The notes under the pieces were generated by a model. It saw nothing but the letters and a program-made list of their open reading frames with translations. It made no database searches and was not told where the DNA came from. The position numbers and the translations under genes are program-made. A stretch of DNA of 64,000 nt. It comes from Deefgea piscis. Lineage in GTDB: Bacteria; Pseudomonadota; Gammaproteobacteria; Burkholderiales; Chitinibacteraceae. Shown here in pieces: positions 1 to 9,557 of the stretch. Location of the stretch: the NCBI RefSeq assembly GCF_019665785.1, contig NZ_CP081149.1, forward strand, positions 3,162,001-3,226,000, in the 5' to 3' direction. Position 1 is the stretch's first letter, and each line of letters opens with the position of its first letter.

Positions 1-155
1 CTCGCCCCAGATTGATGACTACGCGCCACGCGGCGCGCACGGCCACCGAGCACTTTGCCAGCCTCAAACACTGTGACCGACACGCCAGCCGCCGCCAACT
101 CAACCGCCGCTGCCATGCCAGCATAACCCCCCCCAATAATGGCGACGGTTTTCAT
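1..155 (-). CDS. hpnE: Hydroxysqualene dehydroxylase HpnE, N-terminal part (runs off the window)
   Basis: The minus-strand frame starts with ATG at 155 and is open to the window edge, giving about 51 residues that begin [20 protein letters not shown]. The GGGxAGxxAA Rossmann motif followed by [13 protein letters not shown] is the FAD-binding start of the squalene-associated FAD-dependent desaturases. HpnE reduces hydroxysqualene to squalene with a flavin in the HpnC/HpnD/HpnE route from farnesyl diphosphate. The call rests on this N-terminus plus hpnD just upstream in the same direction. Its ATG overlaps the stop of the broken DUF559 frame (ATGA), so the three genes were probably one operon. 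A related FAD-dependent desaturase cannot be excluded from 51 residues. Confidence 0.75.
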
Positions 156-784
156 GGGTAAAGGTGCTGCCAAATATCAGCCCGAACAGCATTCATTTCA
201 GTGAAAATTTGATGATTCCAATACCGCAAAACTTTAAATCCTTGTTCATTCAAATCATGATCTCGAATCGCATCTTTTGCATGCGACGCCATATGCTGCC
301 CACCATCAAGCTCAATAATCAAGTGAGCTCTAGGGTCTGTTGAAGCTTGGTTTCCCGCCGCGCTGGAGTGCTTTTCGCGGCGAATCAAGGCGTAGTAAGC
401 GATGTATAGTCAATCTATGTGAGCTTGCTACAACGCAGAGTCGCCGCGAAAAGCGCCCAGCCCGCAGGGTTTGGCGGATTTTGGCGTGATGCTGCGTTAC
501 AAAGCGCTGACTTAGAATGACTAAGTTGCGCGCTTCGTGCCTTGCCTCAGGCCAAAATCCGCACAAACGCGGCTGGCAAACCAAACATCAACAGACCCGA
601 AGCAAACAAAATCCACAATATAAATACCAATCGGTTGCTGGCGGCGAAACTTAAAGCCCATCTGCTCAGCACGCAAATACTGCCACAATAATTTTTCAGC
701 ATCAGTCGCCTCATGCCGAAGTGCTCTTGCAAATTGAACTTGCCAGCGAGCCAAATGGTGTTTACTCAACGATTTCACCCCCAC
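152..784 (-). pseudogene. DUF559 (PD-(D/E)XK-like) endonuclease-related gene, split by an inserted repeat element
   Basis: Two minus-strand frames carry the two halves of one DUF559 domain. The upstream half (GTG start at 784) has FARALRHEATDAEKLLW, then FKFRRQQPIGIYIVDFVCF. The downstream half has [12 protein letters not shown], then [18 protein letters not shown] and a stop at 152. In intact family members the IVDFVCF strand runs almost directly into the [10 protein letters not shown] strand, which holds nuclease-fold residues. Here 266 bp with inverted-repeat ends (333..598) separate them, bringing stops and unrelated codons. The frame ends in ATGA overlapping the hpnE start. DUF559 proteins resemble very-short-patch-repair endonucleases, but their role is mostly unknown. 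The first codons of the upstream half lie in another repeat (756..980), so the original start may have differed. Confidence 0.8.
333..598. mobile_element. MITE-like element with about 30-bp imperfect terminal inverted repeats
   Basis: The left end reads GGGTCTGTTGAAGCTTGG and the right end, on the other strand, GGGTCTGTTGATGTTTGG; the match continues imperfectly for about 30 bp. Inside are two further inverted repeats: CTTTTCGCGGCGA near 376 pairs with TCGCCGCGAAAAG near 441, and GCGGATTTTGGC near 475 pairs with GCCAAAATCCGC at 551..562. There is no transposase-sized frame, so it would be a non-autonomous element moved in trans. The flanks (CTCTA on the left, GAAGC on the right) show no convincing target-site duplication. 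It interrupts the DUF559 gene, which marks it as an insertion. Confidence 0.75.
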
Positions 785-980
785 CCTAACCCTCCCCCAT
801 CAAGGGGGAGGGAATCAATGCAGCGTCAATAGATCGACAACCGTTTTCTCTCGTCTTTGCATTGCTTTGCCATAAACCATTGGAGTTACGACATAACTAT
901 GGCCAATGCTACTGCACAAGCGCCTTCCCCCTTGATGGGGGAAGGTTGGGATGGGGGTGAAATCTTTAAGCAAACCACCA
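756..980. repeat. Second inverted-repeat element between the DUF559 remnant and hpnD
   Basis: Arms of about 57 bp, 756..813 and 924..980, are imperfect inverted copies of each other. Each contains GATTTCACCCCCACCC-type sequence followed by a small CCCCCATCAAGGGGG hairpin. About 110 bp of non-repeated DNA lies between them. The right arm holds the last codons and the TAA stop of hpnD; the left arm supplies the first codons of the DUF559 frame. The C-rich TTTCACCCCCACCCTAACC motif resembles a repeat scattered in many proteobacterial genomes (recall, not searched). There is no coding potential for a transposase. Confidence 0.65.
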
Positions 981-1802
981 TGTTTTCCATGCCAGCCAGA
1001 GCTTGCGAATGGGGGTGAGTTTGATGCGTTGATTGAGTACTTTTTGCGCGCCATCGGCGCGAATTTCGGCCAAGGTGGCGCGGTAAATCGCCGCCATCAC
1101 CAAGCCGGTACGCTGACTTTTTTTATCGCATGCAGGTAATAAAGCGATGGCTTGATCGTAATATTGCTCGGCACGATCAATTTGGAAATTCATTAAGGCT
1201 TTAAATTCAGCCGTTTCCCGGTAATTCATAATGTCGGCGGCGGGCACATTAAAGCGTTGCAATTCATCCACCGGTAAATAAATTCGGCCGCGTCGAGCGT
1301 CTTCACCCACGTCGCGAATGATATTGGTGAGCTGAAAAGCAATGCCTAAATCATGCGCGTATTTTAAGGTTTTACGATCAGTAAAACCAAAAATCATCGC
1401 CGCCAATTGCCCCACCACGCTGGCAACGCGGTAGCAATACAGATGCAAATCTTTAAAGCTGTTATAACGCGCCTGATTTAAATCCATTTCCATGCCGTCG
1501 ATAATTTCGAGCAGCAATTCACGCGGTAAATCATAGGCTTGGGCCGCTGGCCACAAAGACTGAGTCACCGGGTGCTGCGGCGAGCCGGCGTACATTTGGT
1601 CGACTTCGTTGCGCCACCAGGCCAAGGTCGTCCGTGCGACGCCTTCATCACTGATTTCGTCGACCACGTCGTCCACTTCACGACAAAATGCGTACAAAGC
1701 TGTAATGGCGATGCGTTTTTCTGGGCTTAAAAAACGAAAGCTGTAATAAAAACTCGAGCCGCTTTTGGCGGCTTTATCTTCACAATATTGATCTGGTGTC
1801 AC
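966..1802 (-). CDS. hpnD: Presqualene diphosphate synthase HpnD
   Basis: HpnD joins two farnesyl diphosphates into presqualene diphosphate, the first step of the HpnCDE route to squalene and hopanoids. The protein belongs to the squalene/phytoene synthase family. It starts (M)TPDQYCEDKAAKSGSSFYYS, carries the first aspartate-rich motif in FCREVDDVVDE and the second in NIIRDVGEDARRGRIYLP; these bind the Mg-diphosphate groups. I chose the GTG at 1802 because family members usually start at TPDQYC. A TTG at 1841 in the same frame would add 13 residues. Length (278 aa) is normal. The stop lies inside a repeat arm. hpnE follows downstream, but no hpnC is present in the window. Confidence 0.88.
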   Translation of the reverse strand: MTPDQYCEDKAAKSGSSFYYSFRFLSPEKRIAITALYAFCREVDDVVDEISDEGVARTTLAWWRNEVDQMYAGSPQHPVTQSLWPAAQAYDLPRELLLEIIDGMEMDLNQARYNSFKDLHLYCYRVASVVGQLAAMIFGFTDRKTLKYAHDLGIAFQLTNIIRDVGEDARRGRIYLPVDELQRFNVPAADIMNYRETAEFKALMNFQIDRAEQYYDQAIALLPACDKKSQRTGLVMAAIYRATLAEIRADGAQKVLNQRIKLTPIRKLWLAWKTWWFA

Positions 1803-1970
1803 AAGAAAATCCAATTCAAAAATAACTAAGTCACTGAGCAACAGTTTTCACGCAAGGCGCAACGCTGCAGACAGTACATACGCACGACAAGGTGAAGCAA
1901 CGATGCACGGAAACTTTTGCCTGCCTACTTCTTCTGCTGGTGCCAGCGATTGATGCGCTGGCCGCACAGT

Positions 1971-2612
1971 TTATTTGCTTTCAGGCAAAACCTGCCGCAC
2001 TTCTCGCGTGACGCCCGAAGGGCCCGGAAAAGGTAAAAATAAGCTGCGTATCAACCAAGGTACCGCCGGATCGAGTACATCATTGAGGCTACGATTTCTA
2101 GCTCGTCCTTCATACAACTTGGCAAAATCGCCAGCTGCCAAGGCCTTACGATCCAAAATATCGACAAACACTTCGCGAGTAAATAGCGTTTCATTAATGG
2201 TTTGCGAGCCAATAATCCCCGTTTCTGGGTAGTAACGTGGGATAAAAGCAATGCCGCCGCCGGTGTTGATGCGCTGATAACTCACGGAGTAACCGATCGT
2301 GCCCCAAATCGGCTGCTGATAAGACGCATTTTTGCCATCATCAATTTGATAATCGAGCTGCACTAACCAATCGGCCAGCTTAGGGTCGGTTTGTTGTACC
2401 AAGCCTTGCCGACGTAATTCAGTCGCCAATAGGTTTTCAAAGTCATAGCGCGCTAAGCTTTGGTCATCGGCTTTGGGTCGATCAATGGCAAACACTTTAC
2501 CGGCCATGGATGCGGGTAAATCATGGCGAACAGAGACTTGGGAAACAAAAGTATTGGCACAACCGGCCAGTAACATCAGGCCAACCACAGCACTCCATCC
2601 GCGTAATTTCAT
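1971..2612 (-). CDS. DUF4136-type outer-membrane lipoprotein
   Basis: A 213-residue protein with a lipoprotein signal peptide: a basic N-terminus (MKLRGW), a hydrophobic stretch and the lipobox LAGC, so Cys18 should be lipidated. The rest resembles DUF4136 proteins, with [19 protein letters not shown] near residue 42, a strand [12 protein letters not shown] near 105 and YEGRARNRS near 165. DUF4136 has no defined biochemical role; members are envelope lipoproteins. The start overlaps the aroC stop by four bases (ATGA), so it is translationally coupled to aroC. The signal and lipobox are certain; the family name is from recall. Confidence 0.8.
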   Translation of the reverse strand: MKLRGWSAVVGLMLLAGCANTFVSQVSVRHDLPASMAGKVFAIDRPKADDQSLARYDFENLLATELRRQGLVQQTDPKLADWLVQLDYQIDDGKNASYQQPIWGTIGYSVSYQRINTGGGIAFIPRYYPETGIIGSQTINETLFTREVFVDILDRKALAAGDFAKLYEGRARNRSLNDVLDPAVPWLIRSLFLPFPGPSGVTREVRQVLPESK

Positions 2613-3712
2613 GCTTTGATACTCCCCGCAATTTGTGGTGTATTCACCACCACATCACCACACTGCGCCCGGTGGCGTAAGGCATGATCAATCAGCACCA
2701 AGGCCAGCATCGCCTCGGCAATTGGCGTAGCACGAATGCCAACACAAGGGTCATGTCGGCCAGTGGTGGCCATCATCACTGGATTGCCGTCTTTATCAAT
2801 CGAGCGACGCTCTTGTGCAATACTCGAGGTAGGTTTAACCGCCAAGTTAACAGTAATCGCCTGCCCTGTTGATATACCCCCCAAGATACCGCCAGCATGA
2901 TTGCTAGCAAAACCTTGTGGCGTCAACTCATCACAATGCTCTGAACCGCGCTGGGCAATGCTGGCAAAACCCGCGCCAATTTCAACGCCTTTAACAGCAT
3001 TGATATTCATCATCGCAAAAGCGATATCGGCATCAAGACGATCATAGACCGGCTCACCCCAACCCACAGGGACGTTTTCGGCGACCACTGAAATTTGTGC
3101 GCCGACCGAATCGCGCTCTTTGCGAATCGCATCCATATAGTCTTCAAGTTCAGCAACAATGGCATTATTGGGCGCAAAAAAAGCATTTTCAGCCACCTGA
3201 TCCCAGCTCACAAACGGGATATCGATTTCACCGAGCTTACTCATATAGCCACGAATTTCAACACCGTAACGCTCTTTGAGCCATTTTTTGGCAATCGCGC
3301 CCGCCGCAACGCGTACCGCAGTTTCGCGTGCTGAAGAGCGGCCACCACCACGTGGATCGCGAATGCCATATTTATGCCAATACGTGTAATCGGCGTGGCC
3401 CGGGCGGAAAGTCTCAACAATTTTGCCGTAATCTTGGCTGCGTTGATCTTGGTTACGAATCAATAAAGCAATCGGCGTACCGGTGGTTTTGCCCTCATAC
3501 ACCCCGGATAAAATCTCCACCGAATCGGGCTCTTTGCGCTGCGTGACGTGGCGGCTAGTGCCAGGTTTACGGCGATCAAGCTCCAACTGAATATCTGCCT
3601 CAGACAGCGCCATTCCCGGTGGGCAACCATCGACAATGCAGCCAATCCCTGCGCCGTGGCTCTCACCAAACGACGTTACGGTAAACAATAAACCAATAGA
3701 ATTGCCTGACAT
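2609..3712 (-). CDS. aroC: Chorismate synthase
   Basis: AroC converts 5-enolpyruvylshikimate 3-phosphate to chorismate, the last shared step of aromatic amino acid and folate synthesis, using reduced FMN. Family signatures are present throughout: [20 protein letters not shown] near the N-terminus, [65 protein letters not shown] with the conserved arginine, and [14 protein letters not shown]. The length of 367 aa matches the family. It is the first gene of a two-gene unit with the downstream DUF4136 lipoprotein. Confidence 0.97.
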   Translation of the reverse strand: MSGNSIGLLFTVTSFGESHGAGIGCIVDGCPPGMALSEADIQLELDRRKPGTSRHVTQRKEPDSVEILSGVYEGKTTGTPIALLIRNQDQRSQDYGKIVETFRPGHADYTYWHKYGIRDPRGGGRSSARETAVRVAAGAIAKKWLKERYGVEIRGYMSKLGEIDIPFVSWDQVAENAFFAPNNAIVAELEDYMDAIRKERDSVGAQISVVAENVPVGWGEPVYDRLDADIAFAMMNINAVKGVEIGAGFASIAQRGSEHCDELTPQGFASNHAGGILGGISTGQAITVNLAVKPTSSIAQERRSIDKDGNPVMMATTGRHDPCVGIRATPIAEAMLALVLIDHALRHRAQCGDVVVNTPQIAGSIKA

Positions 3713-3808
3713 TGCCCGCCCCTAACTCAAAATGAATTTATGACTGCAATTTTACCACGCGCTTGCCGGATTGCCGCCGACTCTGTATGCGGAAGTTTTA
3801 TTCAGGCT

Positions 3809-3840
3809 AAAAAAAACCGCCCAAACACTGTTTGAGCGGC
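3809..3840 (-). terminator. Rho-independent terminator of the first porin gene
   Basis: Read on the minus strand, CCGCTCAAACAGTGTTTGGGCGG forms a strong stem-loop in two halves (CCGCTCAAAC/GTTTGGGCGG) followed by eight T. It lies about 30 bp after the porin stop at 3872 and before aroC. Confidence 0.9.
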
Positions 3841-3871
3841 TCAAGTTCAAGCGGTAAAACTTTAAATCCAA

Positions 3872-4957
3872 TTAGAAATCAGTACGTACGCCCACTGAGA
3901 ACAAATCAGCGCTTTGGCCATTGTTTAATACATAACCTGATTCAGTCGTGAAATTAGCGTTTTTATCGTTATTCACTTTAGTATATGTTGCATATACTCT
4001 GCTGCGTTTGGATAAATTATATGATGCGGCAACCGAAACTTGATCGGCACCAGAATCATTTAATGTTTCTACATCACCAGCTTGTACATACGACAACAAG
4101 AAATTCATTTTTTCATATTTGTATGAACCGGCAATGGCATAACTATCTTGAGTGCGTGATTGCTTGCCATCATCACGATCAACTTGTTCCCAAGTTAAAC
4201 CTAGACCGAAGTCCATGTATTTAACATTACCACCAACCATAAAGCCGCTAATGCTTGAACCATTTGCAGTGCCGACTGGGGTAATTTTTGAAGAGGTATA
4301 GCTAGAAGTTTGGTCTTTGCCCATTGAATATGAAGCACCGACGTTAAACATATCATTTTTCCAATAGCCACCGATTTGATATGTTGACGCATCGTAAGTT
4401 GCTGTTTTTTCGCCAATAGTATACGACGCATTAGCATTAAAACCGCTAAAATTAGGTGTTTCGTAATAAATAACCGAGCCTGAACGAGCACCTAAACGGC
4501 GCAATAATTGGCCATCACCCATATAACCCGATGTATCGTTCATTTCGCCATCAATGGTTGGTGAAATGTTTTTGTATAGGTTTTTGTAGGCATTATCCAT
4601 TTTACCAAAACGGGCAAAACCGTAATCACCTTTATAACCGATATAGGTATCACGCGAGCCCCATACTGAACCCGCCTCTTTATTGTATGGATCGCCAACA
4701 CGGAAACGACTTTCTAAAACCCAAACCAAATCGCCACCGATATCTAGTTTATCAACACCAGAAACACGGATACGTGAACTTTGATCGGCTAATTGGGTTT
4801 TATTATCGCCGTCATTTTTAGAACCGGCTTTAACACCTACTTGATCAGGGCTAAGATATTCCATCGCAGTACGAACACTACCGCTAATGGTGACTTCAGC
4901 AGAAGCTAATGGTGCTAACAATGCAGCAGCAATAGAAAGGGCAATGATTTTGCTCAT
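3872..4957 (-). CDS. Neisseria-type general porin (first of three)
   Basis: An outer-membrane trimeric beta-barrel for passive diffusion of small hydrophilic solutes. It has a signal peptide (MSKIIALSIAAALLAPLASA, cleavage before EVTISGSV), the alternating strand pattern of 16-stranded porins, the conserved GDYGFARFGKMDNAYKN segment that leads into the constriction loop, and a C-terminal phenylalanine (VGVRTDF) used by the BAM machinery. At 361 aa it is normal for the Gram-negative porin superfamily. It is clearly more diverged from the other two porins here than they are from each other. It has its own terminator and a 465-bp upstream spacer, so it is probably transcribed alone. Confidence 0.93.
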   Translation of the reverse strand: MSKIIALSIAAALLAPLASAEVTISGSVRTAMEYLSPDQVGVKAGSKNDGDNKTQLADQSSRIRVSGVDKLDIGGDLVWVLESRFRVGDPYNKEAGSVWGSRDTYIGYKGDYGFARFGKMDNAYKNLYKNISPTIDGEMNDTSGYMGDGQLLRRLGARSGSVIYYETPNFSGFNANASYTIGEKTATYDASTYQIGGYWKNDMFNVGASYSMGKDQTSSYTSSKITPVGTANGSSISGFMVGGNVKYMDFGLGLTWEQVDRDDGKQSRTQDSYAIAGSYKYEKMNFLLSYVQAGDVETLNDSGADQVSVAASYNLSKRSRVYATYTKVNNDKNANFTTESGYVLNNGQSADLFSVGVRTDF

Positions 4958-5422
4958 ATCGATTTAACTCTTTTAAAAGGGATATTAAAATAAGTAAAAA
5001 ATTGTTTTAACTCGGCAATATAATCTAGCGATGAGTTTAATTTTTTATATCTAAATATTAGCAGCTTCAAGTTACCAATATATGACAAACCGATAAAAGT
5101 ACCCCTAAATTAGCCCCTCGTGTTGCACACTTTCCACTTCGAGAAAACCCTAGGTTTAAACCCATTCATTTTTATTCAATATCACGGCATTCATTTCAAA
5201 TTTTAGTTTCTACATTCAGCTGAACTACTTATTGCTGTAGCGTTGCCGACAAAAAAATACGATTAATTGCAGCTTTTATTGGCATTGCTTTCACGAGCAA
5301 ATCCACTCTTACACTTTTTTGCAACTCATACCATTAATACGGCACAACAATTTAATTCAATTTAATAAAAAAAGGCAGCCTAAGCTGCCTTTCTTTTATC
5401 TATCGATGATTAAATCAATCGA
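4958..5422. other. Spacer between porin genes 1 and 2
   Basis: This 465-bp AT-rich stretch has no credible gene. It should hold the minus-strand promoter of porin 1: an AT-rich TTATATT box lies near 5020, with an AAGAG ribosome-binding site just before the ATG. It also holds the terminator of porin 2 at its right end. I could not assign a clear -35/-10 pair. Confidence 0.5.
5366..5392 (-). terminator. Rho-independent terminator of the second porin gene
   Basis: On the minus strand AAAGGCAGC, a short TTAG loop and GCTGCCTTT are followed by a run of T. It lies 30 bp after the stop of the porin at 5423. Confidence 0.9.
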
Positions 5423-6493
5423 TTAGAAGCCGGTCCAAGTACCAACCAGAACACGCAAGGTGTCATCAGTTTTGTAGCCAGAAGAGCCGTCAACTTTAAA
5501 CAATTGAGTGTCTGTGCCGTACATGTGGTAACGAGCTTGCAAGAATGCACCAGTATTTTTGCTCAAGCTGTAATCCCATTGAGCAGAAATTTGTTTAACA
5601 CTGTTGTCCATATCTTTGCCGTTGAATTTACCATCCAACACTTCTTGCCAACCCAAGCTGAAGGCGTTTTTACCCATAGAGTAAGTACCGCCAACCAAGT
5701 ATTGATTTACTTCTAATTTTTGACCTACGTCTTTCCAAGTATTGTTTTTATACAATGCTTTCAAAGAGAAGTCACCAATTGAACCACGAGCACCAACAAA
5801 GTACACGTCGCTTGAAGCGCCATCACCAACAGCGCGGAATTTAGTTACATCGCCTGAACCGCCAGCACCGACTGGGAATTGACCGAACACAGCGTCATTC
5901 TGACGTTGCCATCCAGCATTTACAGCTACTGGACCAAATGCGCCATTAACACCAATGTCATAGCCGTTAGTCAAAGTGCTGCCAGCAGTTGCCGTACCGG
6001 CAGTGTCTGCACCAATTTTGTACTGAGCAGTGAAGTTAAAGCCACCGAAATCTGGAGAGAAGTAAGTGATTGCATCTTTCCATTTGTCGTTTACAGCACC
6101 AAAGTCAGCGCTCAAGTTACCTTGTGCTTTAGAACCGTAAGGCCAGTCAAGAGTCAAGTAAGCGTTAGTAAATTGAGTACCGAAACGCAATTCACCCCAA
6201 GAGCCAGCGTAACCGATCCAAGCTTCACGACCGCCCCAACCGTCATAACGCCAGTCAGTTGCCACTTTTTGAGCTAGGCGCCATTTCAAAGTGTCGCCAT
6301 TGTCTAATTTATCTTTGCCGTCAACGTTAACCACGATGGCGATTTCTTCAGCCAAAGTTGTACCTTGAGCAGCAGCTTGGTTAGTACGTACGAACAGGTC
6401 CATCTCAGCAGAACCGTTGATAGACACTTCAGCAAAAGCTGGGGCAGAAACGGCAGCAGCAACAGCTACAGCCATAAGAACGCGCTTGAACAT
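5423..6493 (-). CDS. Neisseria-type general porin (second of three)
   Basis: A 356-residue outer-membrane porin with signal peptide MFKRVLMAVAVAAAVSAPAFA and mature start EVSINGSAEMDLFVRTNQA. The segment REAWIGYAGSWGELRFGTQF is the conserved porin motif before loop 3, and the chain ends in VGTWTGF. It shares its start (MFKRVL), the long block GDTLKWRLAQKVATDWRY and the TWTGF end with the next porin, so the two are paralogues from a duplication. A GGAG ribosome-binding site precedes the ATG. Each porin has its own terminator, which allows separate regulation. Confidence 0.93.
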   Translation of the reverse strand: MFKRVLMAVAVAAAVSAPAFAEVSINGSAEMDLFVRTNQAAAQGTTLAEEIAIVVNVDGKDKLDNGDTLKWRLAQKVATDWRYDGWGGREAWIGYAGSWGELRFGTQFTNAYLTLDWPYGSKAQGNLSADFGAVNDKWKDAITYFSPDFGGFNFTAQYKIGADTAGTATAGSTLTNGYDIGVNGAFGPVAVNAGWQRQNDAVFGQFPVGAGGSGDVTKFRAVGDGASSDVYFVGARGSIGDFSLKALYKNNTWKDVGQKLEVNQYLVGGTYSMGKNAFSLGWQEVLDGKFNGKDMDNSVKQISAQWDYSLSKNTGAFLQARYHMYGTDTQLFKVDGSSGYKTDDTLRVLVGTWTGF

Positions 6494-6658
6494 TTATTAT
6501 TCTCCAAAAGATACGAGAGTTAAGTTAAAACCACCGTAACAGCAGGCTACAACCTGAACAATTGTTGCCACTGCTTTACAGACTCGAGAATACTCACTGT
6601 TCATAGGCAAAGCAAAAACATGCCGATGCACTAACACAAACTGTATCTCGGATACAAC

Positions 6659-6689
6659 AAAAAACGGCGCATTGCTGCGCCGTTTTTTT
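6659..6689 (-). terminator. Terminator of the third porin gene, symmetric hairpin
   Basis: AACGGCGCA, loop, TGCGCCGTT is flanked by A runs on one side and T runs on the other, so it can work on both strands. Its position, 35 bp after the porin stop at 6724, makes it the minus-strand terminator of porin 3. Confidence 0.88.
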
Positions 6690-6723
6690 GTTTAAAACAC
6701 TTATAAATCAGTGGTTTGGCTGA

Positions 6724-7833
6724 TTAGAAACCAGTCCAAGTACCTACTAAGATACGTGTTGCATTGTCTTTACCGTTGTTAGCTGCACCATCAAGCTGCC
6801 ATGAACCGTGCATTACGCTAGTCTTAGCTGCGTTGTCAAACATGTGGTGACGAACTTGTACAAAAGCAGTCGAGTTTTTAGACAAGCTGTAGTTGTACTG
6901 AGCATTTACTACGTTGATACCGTCATCAGCGGTAGCACCATCAGTTTTGCTGTCTTCAATACGTTGGAAGCCCAAGTTCATGTTGTGCTTGCCAGTAGTG
7001 TAACCAGCGCGAACCAAGTATTGGTCAACAGTTGTTTTGCCGTTACCAGCATGGATGGCGTTGTTCACATAGCCAGACCATTCATTGCGTTTAGCACCAG
7101 CTGCTAAATCAAAGCCGCTTTCAAACTTGTAGATTGCGCCCACATTGTAAGCACGAGCTTTGTTTTCACCAGTAGTTAGGTACTCGCCAGAGCTACCCCA
7201 TTTGCTGCCACCGAATACAAACGCTTCAGAAGACATAGTCTTGCTGTTTTTCGATTCAGAGAAACCTGCGTCCATACGGAAGCCGCCGTTGGCGTAGTTT
7301 GCAGTGATTTCGTAAGCGTTAGCATCAGAAGTGCCAGAACCTAAGTCATACTGAGCTTGGAATGCAAAACCGCCAAAGCTTGGTGAGAAGTAGCTGATTG
7401 CACGAGCGTATTGAACGTTTTGCGCGCCGAAGTCAGCCCACAAGTTACCCACGCCTTGCGCGCCATATGGCCAGTCTAATTGCAAGTATTGGTTAGAGAA
7501 TTGGTTACCGAAGCGTGCTTCACCCCAAGTACCTTGGTAGCCGATCCAAGCTTCACGTTGACCGAAAGAGTCATAACGGTAGTCAGTGGCTACTTTTTGC
7601 GCGAGACGCCATTTCAATACGTCACCGCTGTCTAATTTGTCTTTACCATCTACGTTAACGATGATGGCGATTTCTTGACCGAAAGCGCCGTCAGTAGAAG
7701 AACCATTGCCATTGGCTTGGTTAGTACGGTAGAAGAAGTCCATTTCAGCTGAACCCGAAATAGAAACTTCTGCCATTGCTGGCATTGCGAAGGCAGTTGA
7801 TACCAAAGCACCAATCAATACACGCTTGAACAT
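6724..7833 (-). CDS. Neisseria-type general porin (third of three)
   Basis: A 369-residue porin with signal peptide MFKRVLIGALVSTAFAMPAMA and mature start EVSISGSAEMDFFYRTNQA. I chose the ATG at 7833 because AGGAG lies 8 bases upstream and because the matching porin at 5423 also starts MFKRVL. The frame stays open upstream to 7878, but that gives an implausible leader. QREAWIGYQGTWGEARFGNQF is the pre-loop-3 motif and the end is VGTWTGF. The loops differ most from porin 2, as expected for surface regions under selection. It probably has its own promoter in the spacer to 8017. Confidence 0.93.
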   Translation of the reverse strand: MFKRVLIGALVSTAFAMPAMAEVSISGSAEMDFFYRTNQANGNGSSTDGAFGQEIAIIVNVDGKDKLDSGDVLKWRLAQKVATDYRYDSFGQREAWIGYQGTWGEARFGNQFSNQYLQLDWPYGAQGVGNLWADFGAQNVQYARAISYFSPSFGGFAFQAQYDLGSGTSDANAYEITANYANGGFRMDAGFSESKNSKTMSSEAFVFGGSKWGSSGEYLTTGENKARAYNVGAIYKFESGFDLAAGAKRNEWSGYVNNAIHAGNGKTTVDQYLVRAGYTTGKHNMNLGFQRIEDSKTDGATADDGINVVNAQYNYSLSKNSTAFVQVRHHMFDNAAKTSVMHGSWQLDGAANNGKDNATRILVGTWTGF

Positions 7834-8017
7834 ATTTAAAACTCCTGTTGAACAGATAATAACCACCCCAAAATGCAAGGTATGCTCGGCATTATCCAGA
7901 CGCCTTCCATCGTAATCTGTGCAATAAGGCAGTTTTGAACAGTGTAAAACTTCACAACACGGCGACGCAAAATACTGCTGTCATAATATTTGTATCAACT
8001 TAATTCTAAAATGTGAT

Positions 8018-8254
8018 TTGTTTACGACAGTACCCCAGTCAAAACAGCAAGTGCTTGACTTAGCAAGCAAATTAGCCTCAAAGCCAACACAAACTCAACA
8101 AGCAAGGAGCAGAAATTTAGACATTAAAGAGAATAAATACACAGCAAATAAAAAAAACCGCATTAAAAAACTGCTAAACAGTGGCAAAAACTCAATTGCA
8201 AGTAATAAATCGCAGCAAAATACAGCACCAGCGCTGGCATCCGCCAATCAATAG
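8018..8254 (+). CDS. Doubtful small lysine/asparagine-rich ORF
   Basis: An open frame of 78 codons with a TTG start in the 500-bp spacer between porin 3 and gap. The translation is rich in Lys, Asn, Gln and Ser and has no recognisable domain. The N-terminus (MFTTVPQSKQQVLDLASKL) faintly resembles the start of phasins, but the rest does not. There is no strong ribosome-binding site. It may be a chance frame in AT-rich spacer DNA or the remnant of a gene. A hairpin at 8283..8316 follows it and could end its transcript. Confidence 0.25.
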   Translation: MFTTVPQSKQQVLDLASKLASKPTQTQQARSRNLDIKENKYTANKKNRIKKLLNSGKNSIASNKSQQNTAPALASANQ

Positions 8255-8282
8255 ACTCGGCTTCACACCAGCGTATGCCCAT

Positions 8283-8316
8283 AAAAAAAAGCCAGTCAGC
8301 ATTGCTGACTGGCTTT
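8283..8316 (-). terminator. Rho-independent terminator of gap
   Basis: On the minus strand AAGCCAGTCAGCA, then TGCTGACTGGCTT, is followed by eight T. It sits just after the gap stop. The plus-strand reading (GCCAGTCAGC...GCTGACTGGC then TTTT) could also stop transcripts arriving from the left. Confidence 0.9.
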
Positions 8317-8334
8317 TCACTACCTTAAAACGAC

Positions 8335-9342
<1,008 letters not shown>

Positions 9343-9524
9343 TCATCTCCAGAAAAGAAATCAAATAAATCGGGACGACTAAGCATGCACCATTCAGAAT
9401 AGGAGTGCCATTGCGCCACGACAAAGACCATGCAAAAAATACAAACTCACTGCAATACACGCGCAGCGTGCACCACAATCAAAACAGAGCAAACACTATA
9501 TAGATAAAGCCAGTTTGATTAACA

Positions 9525-9543
9525 GCTAGGCAAAACGCCTAGC
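9525..9543 (-). terminator. Hairpin after eda, possible weak terminator
   Basis: GCTAGGC, loop, GCCTAGC forms a compact stem 15 bp after the eda stop on the minus strand. What follows (TGTTAATC) is not a good T run, so it may be a weak terminator or a transcript 3' end. Confidence 0.45.
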
Positions 9544-9557
9544 GATAATCTTAACTG

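Noticed and set aside
333..598. A complete insertion sequence
   Set aside because: There is no transposase frame and only 266 bp, so it is called MITE-like.
815..1054. A 79-codon frame on the minus strand overlapping the hpnD end
   Set aside because: It consists of repeat-element sequence translated in another frame.
8018..8254. A phasin gene in the porin-gap spacer
   Set aside because: Only the first few residues resemble phasins. The rest is a low-complexity Lys/Asn/Gln sequence, so the phasin identity was dropped and the frame is listed only as doubtful.
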